From positions 1 through 21,644 of the IMG/VR virus record IMGVR_UViG_3300029981_000064: a stretch of 21,644 bases of DNA; one strand, 5' to 3'. Source of the DNA: a virus. Below the pieces are notes generated by a model that saw only the letters and a program-made list of their open reading frames with translations, had not been told where the DNA came from and made no database searches. A program made the translations under genes and the position numbers. Positions 1-7,473 of the stretch are shown here, one piece after another (position 1 is the first letter of the stretch; the number at the start of each line of letters is the position of its first letter).

Positions 1-1
1 G

Positions 2-754
2 GAATGGAAAGCTGCTCGTGAATGGAACAAACGTCAAGAACGCCAATTAGTATATTCGAAATATAATGCTAACGCTGATGGTACCACCGATTTGATGGGA
101 ACTAATGGTCGTCCAGTTTATATTGGCGCAGGTCTGTTGCAGCAAATTGCTCCAGCTAACCGTAGGTATTATACTGAATTGAATGCTGACTTGTTGGAAG
201 ATTTCTTGTTCGATATGTCTTACAATATGCTTGGAACTAACGAACGCAAATTTGTAGCCTTCACTGGCGAAATGGGTATGCGTGAATTTGACCGCGTGTT
301 GAAAGAAAAGATGGGTGCTTTCAATTTAATTGATAGCAAATTCATTACAGGTTCAGGTCAGGAATTAACTTTAGGTGGTCAGTTTACTACTTATCGTATG
401 ACCAATGGTATTGAGTTAACTGTTAAACACTTACCAATGTACGATGATATCGTTCATAATCGTAAGTTGCACCCAATTACGGGTAAACCGGTTGAATCGT
501 ATCGTTTTACTTTCTTAGACTTTGGTACAAGAGACGGTGAAGCTAATATCGTTAAGGTAGCTAGAAAAGATAGAGAAATGGTTATGTGGCATACTGGTGG
601 TTCTGTTACCCCTGGTGCTGGATATGGTAAATCTATCAACACTTTGCGTTCAAATGCAAAAGATGGTTACTCAGTACACTTCTTAGGTGAAGTCGGCATA
701 ATGGTGCGTGACCCAAGGGCGTGTGGGGAGCTGATCATGGACGTAATAGATTAA
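2..754 (+). CDS. crAss-like major capsid protein (5' end outside window)
   Basis: This is the C-terminal part (250 residues) of the shell-forming capsid protein. The reading frame is open from base 2, so the internal ATG at 92 is not the start; the true start lies upstream of the window. The segment matches what I know of crAss-like MCPs: the stretches GAGLLQQIAPANRRYY, LLEDFLFDMSYN, FVAFTGEMGMREFDRVLKEK and KHLPMYDD, and the ending ACGELIMDVID. These proteins have the HK97 fold and make the icosahedral head. Arg codons are mostly CGT/CGC (13 of 18 by my count), unlike the AGA-rich fibre genes, which fits very high expression. It is followed by a perfect hairpin and then an intrinsic terminator. 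The identification is confident; only the N-terminus is missing. Confidence 0.9.
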   Translation, partial: EWKAAREWNKRQERQLVYSKYNANADGTTDLMGTNGRPVYIGAGLLQQIAPANRRYYTELNADLLEDFLFDMSYNMLGTNERKFVAFTGEMGMREFDRVLKEKMGAFNLIDSKFITGSGQELTLGGQFTTYRMTNGIELTVKHLPMYDDIVHNRKLHPITGKPVESYRFTFLDFGTRDGEANIVKVARKDREMVMWHTGGSVTPGAGYGKSINTLRSNAKDGYSVHFLGEVGIMVRDPRACGELIMDVID

Positions 755-760
755 ATAAAT

Positions 761-792
761 TAGCATAAATGGATTGGTTTTCATTTATGCTA
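761..792 (+). other. Perfect 11-bp inverted repeat after the capsid gene
   Basis: TAGCATAAATG (761-771) is perfectly complementary to CATTTATGCTA (782-792), with a 10-nt loop. The stem starts seven bases after the capsid stop codon. No T-run follows, so it is not a classical terminator; it could protect the 3' end of the capsid mRNA or act as a processing site. Function is inferred from position only. Confidence 0.6.
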
Positions 793-886
793 CAAACAAC
801 AGGTAAGTTTACTACGTTATCAAAATGTAATATGTATAAAACTTTTTAAAATATTTTGAATATGGTTTTTCTAATTTCGAAGGTAT

Positions 887-920
887 ATCAACCCTTTCGT
901 TTTTGGGTTGATTGTTTTTA
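887..920 (+). terminator. Intrinsic terminator downstream of the capsid gene
   Basis: ATCAACCC (887-894) pairs with GGGTTGAT (905-912) across a T-rich 10-nt loop and is followed by TGTTTTTA. This is a standard hairpin plus U-tract arrangement. It lies 28 bases before the next start codon, so any promoter for the next gene would have to overlap it, or transcription partly reads through. Confidence 0.75.
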
Positions 921-947
921 ATATTAATTTTTTAAATCTTTATAATT

Positions 948-1718
948 ATGGCACTTACTTTAGATGGCACAACTACATTACCTGCAATGGGTGGTAGTTC
1001 AATGGGTGGCGTTGGTCTTGGCGCAGTTGGTGGTGGAGTAGCAGGTCTCGTATTAGGGGCATTGTTAGGAAACAACGGAAATGGTTTATTTGGAGGCGGA
1101 AGCACTACTGCTAACGTAGCAGAATTCGGATCTCTAAACAATCAAATTCAAACTCTTCAAGCTCAAGTTGGAGCGAATGACTTAAGGAATGAAATGGAGA
1201 GTATGGAAAATACTTTCGCTACAATTACTAGTGGTCAGACAGCAGCAAACGCAGCTAATTTTAATAATTTGAGTTCTTTGATAGGTAATGTTCAAACAGC
1301 TCAAGCCTCAAATAACTTTACTACTTTGCAGTCAGTAAACGATTTAGGTCGTGATATAACTGCTCAGAATAATCAAAATGCATTACAACAGTTAAATAGT
1401 TTTAATAATTTAACTACAACTACTTTGCAGGGATTCAATAGTTCTGCAATGCAAGTACAAAATGCTACTAATCAGATTATAGCACAAGGCACAGCTAATG
1501 CTGCCGCAATGGCAAATTGTTGCTGCGAAATAAAGAGTACTATTTTAGCTGATGGCAATGCAACTCGTGCATTGATTAACGATCTGAATGTACAAAGTTT
1601 AAGGGATCAATTGGCAGCAGCTAACAATCAAGTTAGCAATAACCAACAGAATCAATATCTGTTAAGTTCAATCTTAGCTCATATTCATCCAACAGTAACC
1701 AGTACTACTATTGTCTAA
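948..1718 (+). CDS. Glycine-rich, coiled-coil virion-associated protein with CCC motif
   Basis: 256 residues of unproven function. Residues about 12-50 are an almost continuous Gly/Ala/Val/Leu stretch (for example GLGAVGGGVAGLVLGALLG) that is hydrophobic enough to insert in a membrane or pack in an oligomer. Residues about 60-240 are Asn/Gln/Ala-rich and look helical or coiled-coil. A triple cysteine at 191-193 (NCCCEIK) is followed by an ILADGNATRALINDL segment and a Gln/Asn-rich heptad-like tail. I recognise this combination from genes near capsid genes in several gut phages, where it is usually unnamed. The position after the MCP, flanked by hairpins on both sides, suggests an abundant virion component, possibly a minor capsid, scaffold-like or ejected protein. 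The function is unassigned. The start is preceded by an A/T-rich tract (TTTAAATCTTTATAATT) and no Shine-Dalgarno sequence. Confidence 0.7.
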   Translation: MALTLDGTTTLPAMGGSSMGGVGLGAVGGGVAGLVLGALLGNNGNGLFGGGSTTANVAEFGSLNNQIQTLQAQVGANDLRNEMESMENTFATITSGQTAANAANFNNLSSLIGNVQTAQASNNFTTLQSVNDLGRDITAQNNQNALQQLNSFNNLTTTTLQGFNSSAMQVQNATNQIIAQGTANAAAMANCCCEIKSTILADGNATRALINDLNVQSLRDQLAAANNQVSNNQQNQYLLSSILAHIHPTVTSTTIV

Positions 1719-1726
1719 TAAAAAAT

Positions 1727-1752
1727 ACCAAAGGGGCTTCGGCCCCAATGGT
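1727..1752 (+). terminator. GC-rich UUCG hairpin after the glycine-rich gene
   Basis: GGGGC (1733-1737) and GCCCC (1742-1746) enclose a TTCG tetraloop. ACCA (1727-1730) and TGGT (1749-1752) can extend the stem beyond a symmetric AA/AA internal loop. This is very stable, but no T-run follows, so it may be a weak terminator, a 3'-end stabiliser or a processing hairpin. It sits 18 bases before the next ATG. Confidence 0.6.
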
Positions 1753-1769
1753 TAATATATAAAAAAGAT

Positions 1770-2066
1770 ATGGCAAGTCCGGTAACATTAGGAACTACAG
1801 CAGCTGTAGTACTCCTACCAAATTTATCTAGAGCTGGCGTTAGATTTCAAAATACTAGCGCAACGCAAACTATCTATCTCAAGAGAGTCCCAAGCGAAGG
1901 CTTATACACAGCAGTATCAACTACTGACTATGATGTAAGAATGCTTCCAGACTCTGCTACTGGAGAAGGTGGGGAACCATTTGAGACTAATTCAGTTTCA
2001 GGATTTCAGGCTATTGCTTCGGCAGCAGCTGCTACATTAGCTATTTACGAAACAGTAAAAGTATAA
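1770..2066 (+). CDS. Small beta-rich protein, probable virion component
   Basis: 98 residues with no transmembrane segment. Alternating hydrophobic/Thr/Ser stretches (AVVLLPNLSRAGVRFQNTS, TIYLKRVPS, and a C-terminal LAIYETVKV) suggest a compact beta-sandwich, as in small head-decoration or fibre-base proteins. The Ala-rich segment IASAAAATLAIYE near the C-terminus resembles small beta-proteins seen after capsid genes in other phages. I cannot name the family. It lies in the head-gene cluster just after a stable hairpin, starts after an A-rich tract (ATATAAAAAAGAT), and ends 4 bases before the next ORF. A decoration or stabilising role is an inference. Confidence 0.65.
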   Translation: MASPVTLGTTAAVVLLPNLSRAGVRFQNTSATQTIYLKRVPSEGLYTAVSTTDYDVRMLPDSATGEGGEPFETNSVSGFQAIASAAAATLAIYETVKV

Positions 2067-2070
2067 AATC

Positions 2071-2247
2071 ATGGAAGAGAATTTCTTTAAAATTAGTTTT
2101 GATAAAGTCATGGAAATGATTTTAATCGAGGAAAGGCAAAAGATACATAAGTTTATCTTAGACACTTTAGGTAAAGCAACGGCAGATATATTCGAAACAT
2201 ATAAACCAACTGCCTCGGAAACACTTAAATTATTTTCAGCAATTTAA
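2071..2247 (+). CDS. 58-aa helical hypothetical protein
   Basis: A short ORF, MEENFFKISFDKV through to FSAI, ending in TAA. It starts 4 bases after the preceding stop and ends 11 bases before the next gene, filling an otherwise empty 190-base gap in a tightly packed operon, which is the main support. The sequence is charged and amphipathic (KVMEMILIEERQKIHKFIL), so probably a helical protein with no membrane segment. I do not recognise it. Confidence 0.6.
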   Translation: MEENFFKISFDKVMEMILIEERQKIHKFILDTLGKATADIFETYKPTASETLKLFSAI

Positions 2248-2258
2248 TTTAGCCAAAG

Positions 2259-2522
2259 ATGGAATACAATACACAGGATAATATAACTACTCCAGAAGTA
2301 GTCGTAGAACCAAAAAAAGTATATCCTATGGTAGAAGAAATGACATTCAGATCTCCAGTCAAAAGTGAGGAAGAGGCATATAAACTATTAATTGCTATAC
2401 AAACATTGGTTAACGAGATTGGATCATTAGAGATTATTTCTATGTTCGATTATTTCGTATCAAACCCATCCGCAATTGCAAAGGCTAGAAAGTATTTACC
2501 TTATATAAAAATGTTGGGATGA
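2259..2522 (+). CDS. 87-aa hypothetical protein
   Basis: An acidic, Val/Glu-rich N-terminus (TTPEVVVEPKKVYPMVEEM) is followed by a helical C-terminal half containing SEEEAYKLLIAIQTLVNEI and ending AIAKARKYLPYIKMLG. There are no membrane segments. It ends in TGA within an ATGA overlap with the next gene (2519-2522), indicating translational coupling to the 154-aa protein. The layout resembles a small disordered tail plus helical bundle, perhaps a partner of the following gene. The family is unknown to me. Confidence 0.65.
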   Translation: MEYNTQDNITTPEVVVEPKKVYPMVEEMTFRSPVKSEEEAYKLLIAIQTLVNEIGSLEIISMFDYFVSNPSAIAKARKYLPYIKMLG

Positions 2523-2983
2523 GCAAATTTATAAATTTAATAGAGAAGGCGGCTCCAATTGTAATACAGTCCAAGCCGATGATAGAAATCATTAATATCA
2601 TAAATGAACATTTAGATGACATGTGCGTATTGCACCCTGGCGCTAATGAAGAACTTATGAATGAAATCTACATGATAGCAAATGGACCTTATTTCGATTT
2701 AGATATGGCCAATAAGGCTGTAGCTGCTATGTATAATGAAGATGGGACCCTAGGTCAAAAACTCAGTTTAAATGATACTAATCAAATAGCGTCATCAATG
2801 AGTATATATTTTGATAAATTTAACCAATACGATTGGTACTATACATTGAATATGATATATTCAGATTATAGTGTAGTTTTATCAAATAACTCTTCAATGT
2901 TGAATGAAATGGCAAAAGCTTTTTTAATGGATAAGGATGCCCCCGCAGGGAAGGCATACCTATATTATAAAGCAATGTGCTAA
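2519..2983 (+). CDS. Conserved phage protein, DUF7841-like
   Basis: 154 residues, mostly helical and acidic. The central and C-terminal pattern is one I recognise from small proteins in the structural clusters of many gut phages, including phages of Firmicutes: the stretch NGPYFDLDMANKAVAAMYNE, then LSLNDTNQIAS, then YDWYYTLNMIYSDY, then the ending AFLMDKDAPAGKAYLYYKA. I believe this is the DUF7841 family, but that label is from memory. No enzymatic motif is visible and no function is established to my knowledge. The start overlaps the stop of the preceding gene as ATGA, so the two are probably translated together. A stem-loop follows within 10 bases. Confidence 0.7.
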   Translation: MSKFINLIEKAAPIVIQSKPMIEIINIINEHLDDMCVLHPGANEELMNEIYMIANGPYFDLDMANKAVAAMYNEDGTLGQKLSLNDTNQIASSMSIYFDKFNQYDWYYTLNMIYSDYSVVLSNNSSMLNEMAKAFLMDKDAPAGKAYLYYKAMC

Positions 2984-2989
2984 AATACT

Positions 2990-3019
2990 TATATGGGGTA
3001 ATTGATTTTATCCCATATA
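2990..3019 (+). other. Stem-loop after the DUF7841-like gene
   Basis: TATATGGGGTA (2990-3000) pairs with TATCCCATATA (3009-3019) through one G-T wobble, leaving an 8-nt loop. The downstream sequence (ACAATTAACT) has no T-run, so a terminator role is uncertain; an mRNA 3'-end or processing structure is equally possible. Confidence 0.5.
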
Positions 3020-3063
3020 ACAATTAACTAAATATAAAAACTACTATACTTAAGTAACATTAA

Positions 3064-3816
3064 ATGGAAGTCGTACTAAAACATAAGCGTAAAGACGCTT
3101 GGGCTGGCGTAATCAAATATAAATCATGTTTTGATTACATTGCACCCGCATTAACAAGATCTGGTAATAGACATACTGGACTTACTGAAGAAGAAGCTAC
3201 TAGACTTGAGAAAGAATTAAATCTAGGACCAAACACATTGGCCCCTTATAGTAAATATTGGGTAACGTTCATTATAAAAGTAACGAATAAAGAATTGCTT
3301 TTAGATACAAGTCGACCTTGGGATGAATTACAATATCTATTTTTAAAGAATCATCATAGAGTTGCAATTGGGCTTAATGATTTGAAGCCAGGAGCTGACT
3401 TTGTACTAATTAATAAGGACTCGGAAGCACAGGAATCTAATCGTATCAACAAAAGGAAACGTGATGCAATCAAAGAGTTCGATAAAATGTCTTTGGAAGA
3501 CATGCGTAAATGTTTACGTCTATTTGGATATAAAGCCGATACTATGTCTGCCGAATTAGTAGAAAGTAAGTTGTACGAACAGGTTGAAGGTTCTCCAGAG
3601 AAGTTCTTTTCTAAATGGGTTAACAATACTAATAAGAATACAGAATTTTTAATTGAAGCTGCTATTGCAAAAAATATTATGCGTAAGAATAAAAATGCTT
3701 ATTTATATGGTACTGACATAATTGGTACATCTCTATCTGACGCAGTATCCTATTTAGATAATAAAGCAAATCAGGATTTGAAGATGACCATCAAAAATGA
3801 ACTAGAAAATAAATAA
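3064..3816 (+). CDS. Conserved crAss-like structural-region protein
   Basis: 250 residues, with no signal peptide or membrane segment. The N-terminal half (about 1-120) mixes beta and loop segments and contains an FDYIAPALTRSGNRHTGLTE stretch and an LAPYSKYWVTFIIKVTNKEL strand pair. A charged linker (about 120-140, rich in Lys/Arg/Asp/Glu) leads to a helical C-terminal half with LRLFGYKADTMS, SPEKFFSKW and NAYLYGTDIIGTSLSDAVSYL. I recognise the C-terminal half as a pattern conserved in crAss-like and related Bacteroidota phages between the capsid and tail-ring genes, but I know of no proven function. It is followed after one base by the ring-protein gene, so the two are probably co-translated. 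A head-completion or connector-region role is only an inference. Confidence 0.7.
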   Translation: MEVVLKHKRKDAWAGVIKYKSCFDYIAPALTRSGNRHTGLTEEEATRLEKELNLGPNTLAPYSKYWVTFIIKVTNKELLLDTSRPWDELQYLFLKNHHRVAIGLNDLKPGADFVLINKDSEAQESNRINKRKRDAIKEFDKMSLEDMRKCLRLFGYKADTMSAELVESKLYEQVEGSPEKFFSKWVNNTNKNTEFLIEAAIAKNIMRKNKNAYLYGTDIIGTSLSDAVSYLDNKANQDLKMTIKNELENK

Positions 3817-3817
3817 T

Positions 3818-4528
3818 ATGACATTAGCAGAAATCCACAGAAATTGGAATATTGAATTAGACAAATCAAACCTTACTACAAGCAATCCATCATTCCTACC
3901 AGAAGAAATTGATTACTTTGTGAATACTGAGATATTAAGATTCATAAAAACTAGATATTCTGGATTGAATATTCATAAAGATGGATTTCAGCAGAGTCAA
4001 AAAAGATCAGACGATTTAAGAACCGTAGTGAAGTCAGTTGATATATTGCAGAATGTATTTCTAGTGTCACTTGGGGATGATAATAAAACAACAAAATACA
4101 TTATTAGTTATCCTGCTGATTATTTTATAGGGTTAGGAGAAACAGTATATATATCGGCAGTTGGTTCTACCGAAATCAAAAGAACTGACGTGTTAGAATG
4201 TACTATAGAGAATTTAGATTCTAGACTTAGTAATTCATTAAGTCCATACAGATATCATAATGGTTCAGCAACCCCACTTAGGGTTTATTCTGATGGTAAA
4301 ATAATTTTATATACTGATGAAAATTATAGTATAAAAAAATATACTATCATATATATAGCCGCTCCAACAAAATTAGATTGGTATGCTGGCAATATCAATG
4401 TTCAACTTACAATGATGCCAGAACACACATGGGATGAAATAATTGTTAACGCAGTAAAATCAGCCTTATTAAATATTTCTGATGATAGGTATCAAGCCTA
4501 TTCTCAGGAAGCTCAAACTATTGAGTAA
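3818..4528 (+). CDS. Probable tail ring protein (crAss-like)
   Basis: 236 residues. The N-terminal helical region contains FVNTEILRFIKTRYSG (about 34-49) followed by the block DGFQQSQKRSDDLRT, a motif I associate with one of the stacked ring proteins under the portal in crAss-like phages (the gp38-gp43 region of phicrAss001). The middle is beta-rich (IISYPADYFIGLGETVYIS) and the C-terminus returns to helix with MMPEHTWDEIIVNAV. This helix-beta-helix layout fits a tail adaptor/tubular fold. It would sit between portal and tail muzzle and carry DNA out of the head. It is separated from the other ring genes by more than 12 kb of fibre and lysis genes. The ring-protein assignment is moderately sure; which ring it is I cannot say. 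Confidence 0.6.
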   Translation: MTLAEIHRNWNIELDKSNLTTSNPSFLPEEIDYFVNTEILRFIKTRYSGLNIHKDGFQQSQKRSDDLRTVVKSVDILQNVFLVSLGDDNKTTKYIISYPADYFIGLGETVYISAVGSTEIKRTDVLECTIENLDSRLSNSLSPYRYHNGSATPLRVYSDGKIILYTDENYSIKKYTIIYIAAPTKLDWYAGNINVQLTMMPEHTWDEIIVNAVKSALLNISDDRYQAYSQEAQTIE

Positions 4529-4534
4529 AAATCT

Positions 4535-4597
4535 CAGTTTAGTCTAACGTGGAAATCTTTTAATGAAAGTAGAGCGACTAGATAAAAAGTTAAACTG
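4535..4597 (+). promoter_or_regulatory. Possible structured leader upstream of the 324-aa structural gene
   Basis: In this 101-base gap, CAGTTTA (4535-4541) is complementary to TAAACTG (4591-4597), and the overlapping TAGTC (4540-4544) to GACTA (4576-4580). A long-range stem could form just before the A-rich ribosome-loading tract of the next gene (4612-4629). A promoter may also lie here, but I found no clear Bacteroidota TTTG/TAnnTTTG pair. Speculative. Confidence 0.25.
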
Positions 4598-4629
4598 GAT
4601 AATCGTTTAACAACAATAAAAATAAAAAT

Positions 4630-5604
4630 ATGTTACAAAAACCAAACACGGTATTCGTTGCTAAGAAAATAAATACTGCTGGAACAAGTCTAGTTGCTGG
4701 CGACATAGTCGTTATCAATGCTGAAACCGGAGCCGTATCTGCTTCAAATACTATTACTACTTTAGCTACTGCCCCAAAGGCAATCCAATTAGGATTTGTT
4801 AAAGCGGATGGATCTATTACCAAAACTCAGGTTATTGGCAGAAAAAGTATTAAAAACTTACAATACGGAGCTTATGTTGCAAAGACAGTTGCTTCTGCAG
4901 TAATTAATTTTACTAGCGTTGTTCCTGTTATTGGACATCGTTATGTACTTCGTTTAATTTATAGAGACCTTTACGAACACCCAGGGCAATTTACGCATTC
5001 TTATGAAACTATAGCCACTACTACTGCTCCTGCAGATTTGGCAATTGCTTTAAATAAGATTATAAATGCAAGTTCTAGTGCTCGTGTAACTTCTGCTATA
5101 GCTGGAAATATAATTACATTAACTGCAAAAAGTGTTACCGATAATGGATTTGGAACTCAAGGGAAAGAAGCAATCACTCCTTATTCTCAAGTTCAAATGC
5201 GTGTAGTTGCTTATACTACTAACCCATCTTCTCAGTTCAATAGTGCAAAAGATGCTATCGTAGGTATAACCATTACTCAAGTTGAAAGTCAACCTGGTAA
5301 AGGTAATGCATATATCGTTAGAGATCGTGAACAAGCAGCTCTTGGATATAAAGGTATTACTTATCGTACTGAATGGCCTGTAATCAAACCGGAATTAAAT
5401 GTTGACCTAACTGCAACTTACGATACTTTAGTTATCGAATTCGATAAAGAATATCAGAGTCCAGATAATCAATATGTTAAATCTACTGATTTAGCTGCCG
5501 AACTTTATGTTGATCACACAAATACAGGAACTCTTTCTGCATTAAATGATTTGATCTTAGCTTGGGCTTCTCTAGTAGGGCCTCAAGGAGTACCTGGAGT
5601 TTAA
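4630..5604 (+). CDS. Conserved virion structural protein (possible auxiliary capsid protein)
   Basis: 324 residues, rich in beta-type sequence and without membrane segments. The N-terminal about 90 residues form one domain (GTSLVAGDIVVINAETGAVS). A longer domain follows with YVLRLIYRDLYEHPGQFTH (about 104-122), YSQVQMRVVAYTT (about 194-206), PGKGNAYIVRDREQAALGYK (about 222-241) and VIEFDKEYQSPDNQYVKST (about 268-286). I recognise these blocks as conserved in crAss-like phages as a virion protein. Three signs of high output are present: CGT-rich Arg codons (6 of 9), an A-rich leader right before ATG, and a very strong terminator right after the stop. That fits an abundant protein such as an auxiliary/decoration capsid protein, though a tail-sheath-like or tail-tube role is not excluded. 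The last residues, GPQGVPGV, are a tiny collagen-like tip. Confidence 0.65.
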   Translation: MLQKPNTVFVAKKINTAGTSLVAGDIVVINAETGAVSASNTITTLATAPKAIQLGFVKADGSITKTQVIGRKSIKNLQYGAYVAKTVASAVINFTSVVPVIGHRYVLRLIYRDLYEHPGQFTHSYETIATTTAPADLAIALNKIINASSSARVTSAIAGNIITLTAKSVTDNGFGTQGKEAITPYSQVQMRVVAYTTNPSSQFNSAKDAIVGITITQVESQPGKGNAYIVRDREQAALGYKGITYRTEWPVIKPELNVDLTATYDTLVIEFDKEYQSPDNQYVKSTDLAAELYVDHTNTGTLSALNDLILAWASLVGPQGVPGV

Positions 5605-5626
5605 TTAGTTATTTAGTAACCAAAAT

Positions 5627-5659
5627 AAAAGGGGCGGGTTTAAATAGCCGCCCCTTTTT
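5627..5659 (+). terminator. Strong intrinsic terminator
   Basis: AAAAGGGGCGG (5627-5637) pairs perfectly with CCGCCCCTTTT (5648-5658) over a 10-nt loop and runs into a T-tract. This is the most convincing terminator in the window. The tailspike ATG follows only 20 bases after it, so downstream genes depend on read-through or on a promoter that overlaps the hairpin. Confidence 0.9.
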
Positions 5660-5679
5660 CATTTAAATCAACATAAAAA

Positions 5680-7473
5680 ATGAACATAACGAAAATAATA
5701 TCTAGCGACACACAACCCAATGTCTCTAGTTCGTCATTATGGTTAGATACTAGTGAAAAAAATGCAAATGGGGTAGTATTAAAAATCAGTAATGGTCCGA
5801 CCTGGACTGCTATTGGTCCTGATAATGGACCTGGCGATATTGGTTTTAATTTAAAAGATCCATCAAGCGGTGTCAGTATTACTTTAGATTATCAACTAAT
5901 TAATGCATTATCAAAATCAGTTAAATATCAATACACGATAGAAAGAATAGGTTCAACATATTATGCCACTGGGGACGAATATTCAAATTTTTCCGGAAGT
6001 GATGCTACTGTCGTTATTCAGTCCGCTATAAACTCTCTCACAAGTGGTGGTGTGATTCATATAAAAAAGGGATTGTATGATAATATGGGACAACTTACTT
6101 TTAATAATGATAATATCACAATAGAGGGTGAGGGACAAAGTAACACAATATTAAGGCTAAAATCTAATTTTGATGTTTCAGGCACTGACTTTTCATTTAT
6201 AAGATTAAAAAACTCAAAAAATTCTTGTATTAGAAACATTCAGATAGATGGTAATAAATTAAACCAAACTTATCAATGGGAATCTACAAATTCTGTTGCT
6301 AAAATATCTGGTGTAACCGGAGCCTGGTGGGAGGTTGGACAAGCTCAACCATATCGACCTGATAATTTTATTCTTGAAAATTCATTAATTACCAACTGTA
6401 CCCAATATGGAGTATATTTTGATTATGGTAATAAAGTTATTTTACAGAATAATCATTTTCTTAATAATGACGAGAATAATGTAACGATAGGTGTTAAATC
6501 TATGAATTGTATTGTTAGAGATTGTATTTCAGAAGGGAGTAATTCTGTATCTATGACAGTTTATGGCAATACCTTAAATGCAAATAATATAATACAAAAT
6601 TGTAATATCCTTGATTGTTCGAGTTCTATAGGTACGGCATGGGGACTTGCTATAGAAGGAACAACTGGACTAGGTGCAAATGGTTGCAAATTGCTAAATA
6701 ATACCATTACAGGTTCTCATTTCAATTTAGGAATAGGAATGGGTAGGGAGTCAGTAAATTGTATTATCTCAGGGAATGTAATCAATGGGATAACTCAAAC
6801 AGGTTCTGTAGGGATAATGGCATATTATGATACAGGTTCTCAGATTAAAAATAATACTATAACAGGTGCTCAAAATTTTGGAATAGAATTACAAGGTTGC
6901 ACTTCAACAGATGTGTCTGATAATATCATTAGAATGACTACTGGTACTGCTGCATTTAAGACATATGATTTTGGAGCAATACATACCACCTTATGTACCA
7001 TTCATAATAATTACTTCTATAATGGAGGTAGTTATGGACTTCATATGGATTCTGCTGCAACATCAAATAAGATAACATCAAATATTCTATATGGCAATGG
7101 AGCTGATTATCTATTTGGTACAGGTAATTTGGTGCGTTTAAATTTCGGAATAAAAGCATCTGATTGGTGTGAATCTATTTCTACGCCTACATCAACTGGG
7201 ACTATATCCATTCCAATGGACGGAATGTCACAATATAAAGTAACTCCTACAGGAACTATAACATTTAATGCAACAGGAGGTACAGCAGGGCAAAGGTGTT
7301 CATTTACTATTTTAACTTCAGGCACTACTACATATACAATAACGTTTGGAACTAATTTTAAACCAAATGGAACTTTAGCAACAGGGACCGTCTCTGGAAA
7401 ATATTTTGTAGTTAACTTTTTATGTATAAGTCCAACATTATGGATAGAGGTAGGTAGAACTACTGCCCTATAA
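5680..7473 (+). CDS. Right-handed beta-helix tailspike (pectate-lyase-like)
   Basis: 597 residues. Residues 1-60 form a short N-terminal domain, probably for virion attachment (SSSLWLDTSEKNANGVVLKI). At about 104-160 is the typical entry of pectate-lyase-3 folds: FSGSDATVVIQSAINSLTSG, then a GVIHIKKGLY strand, then NITIEGEGQSNTILRL. Residues about 180-490 consist of parallel beta-helix coils of the form NNxI/xGN (NNTITG, SGNVING, SDNIIRM, HNNYFYNG). The C-terminal about 100 residues are Thr/Gly-rich beta-sandwich, plausibly for trimerisation or glycan binding. Such proteins bind and often depolymerise capsular polysaccharide on the host surface. I cannot pinpoint catalytic residues, so cleavage versus pure binding is open. 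It lies directly behind a strong terminator and opens the attachment block. Confidence 0.85.
   Translation: MNITKIISSDTQPNVSSSSLWLDTSEKNANGVVLKISNGPTWTAIGPDNGPGDIGFNLKDPSSGVSITLDYQLINALSKSVKYQYTIERIGSTYYATGDEYSNFSGSDATVVIQSAINSLTSGGVIHIKKGLYDNMGQLTFNNDNITIEGEGQSNTILRLKSNFDVSGTDFSFIRLKNSKNSCIRNIQIDGNKLNQTYQWESTNSVAKISGVTGAWWEVGQAQPYRPDNFILENSLITNCTQYGVYFDYGNKVILQNNHFLNNDENNVTIGVKSMNCIVRDCISEGSNSVSMTVYGNTLNANNIIQNCNILDCSSSIGTAWGLAIEGTTGLGANGCKLLNNTITGSHFNLGIGMGRESVNCIISGNVINGITQTGSVGIMAYYDTGSQIKNNTITGAQNFGIELQGCTSTDVSDNIIRMTTGTAAFKTYDFGAIHTTLCTIHNNYFYNGGSYGLHMDSAATSNKITSNILYGNGADYLFGTGNLVRLNFGIKASDWCESISTPTSTGTISIPMDGMSQYKVTPTGTITFNATGGTAGQRCSFTILTSGTTTYTITFGTNFKPNGTLATGTVSGKYFVVNFLCISPTLWIEVGRTTAL

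Noticed and set aside
454-642. Reverse-strand open frame within the capsid gene, and other minus-strand frames throughout
   Set aside because: All overlap well-supported + strand genes with recognisable domains; no independent evidence for antisense genes.
755-947. Bacteroidota-type promoter (TTTG and TAnnTTTG) upstream of the glycine-rich gene
   Set aside because: TATTTTG near 853-859 is only a partial -7 match and no TTTG lies at the right spacing; AT-rich DNA gives such matches by chance.
4529-4629. tRNA gene in the non-coding gap
   Set aside because: No acceptor stem with TTCGA-type T-arm; complementarity does not form a cloverleaf.
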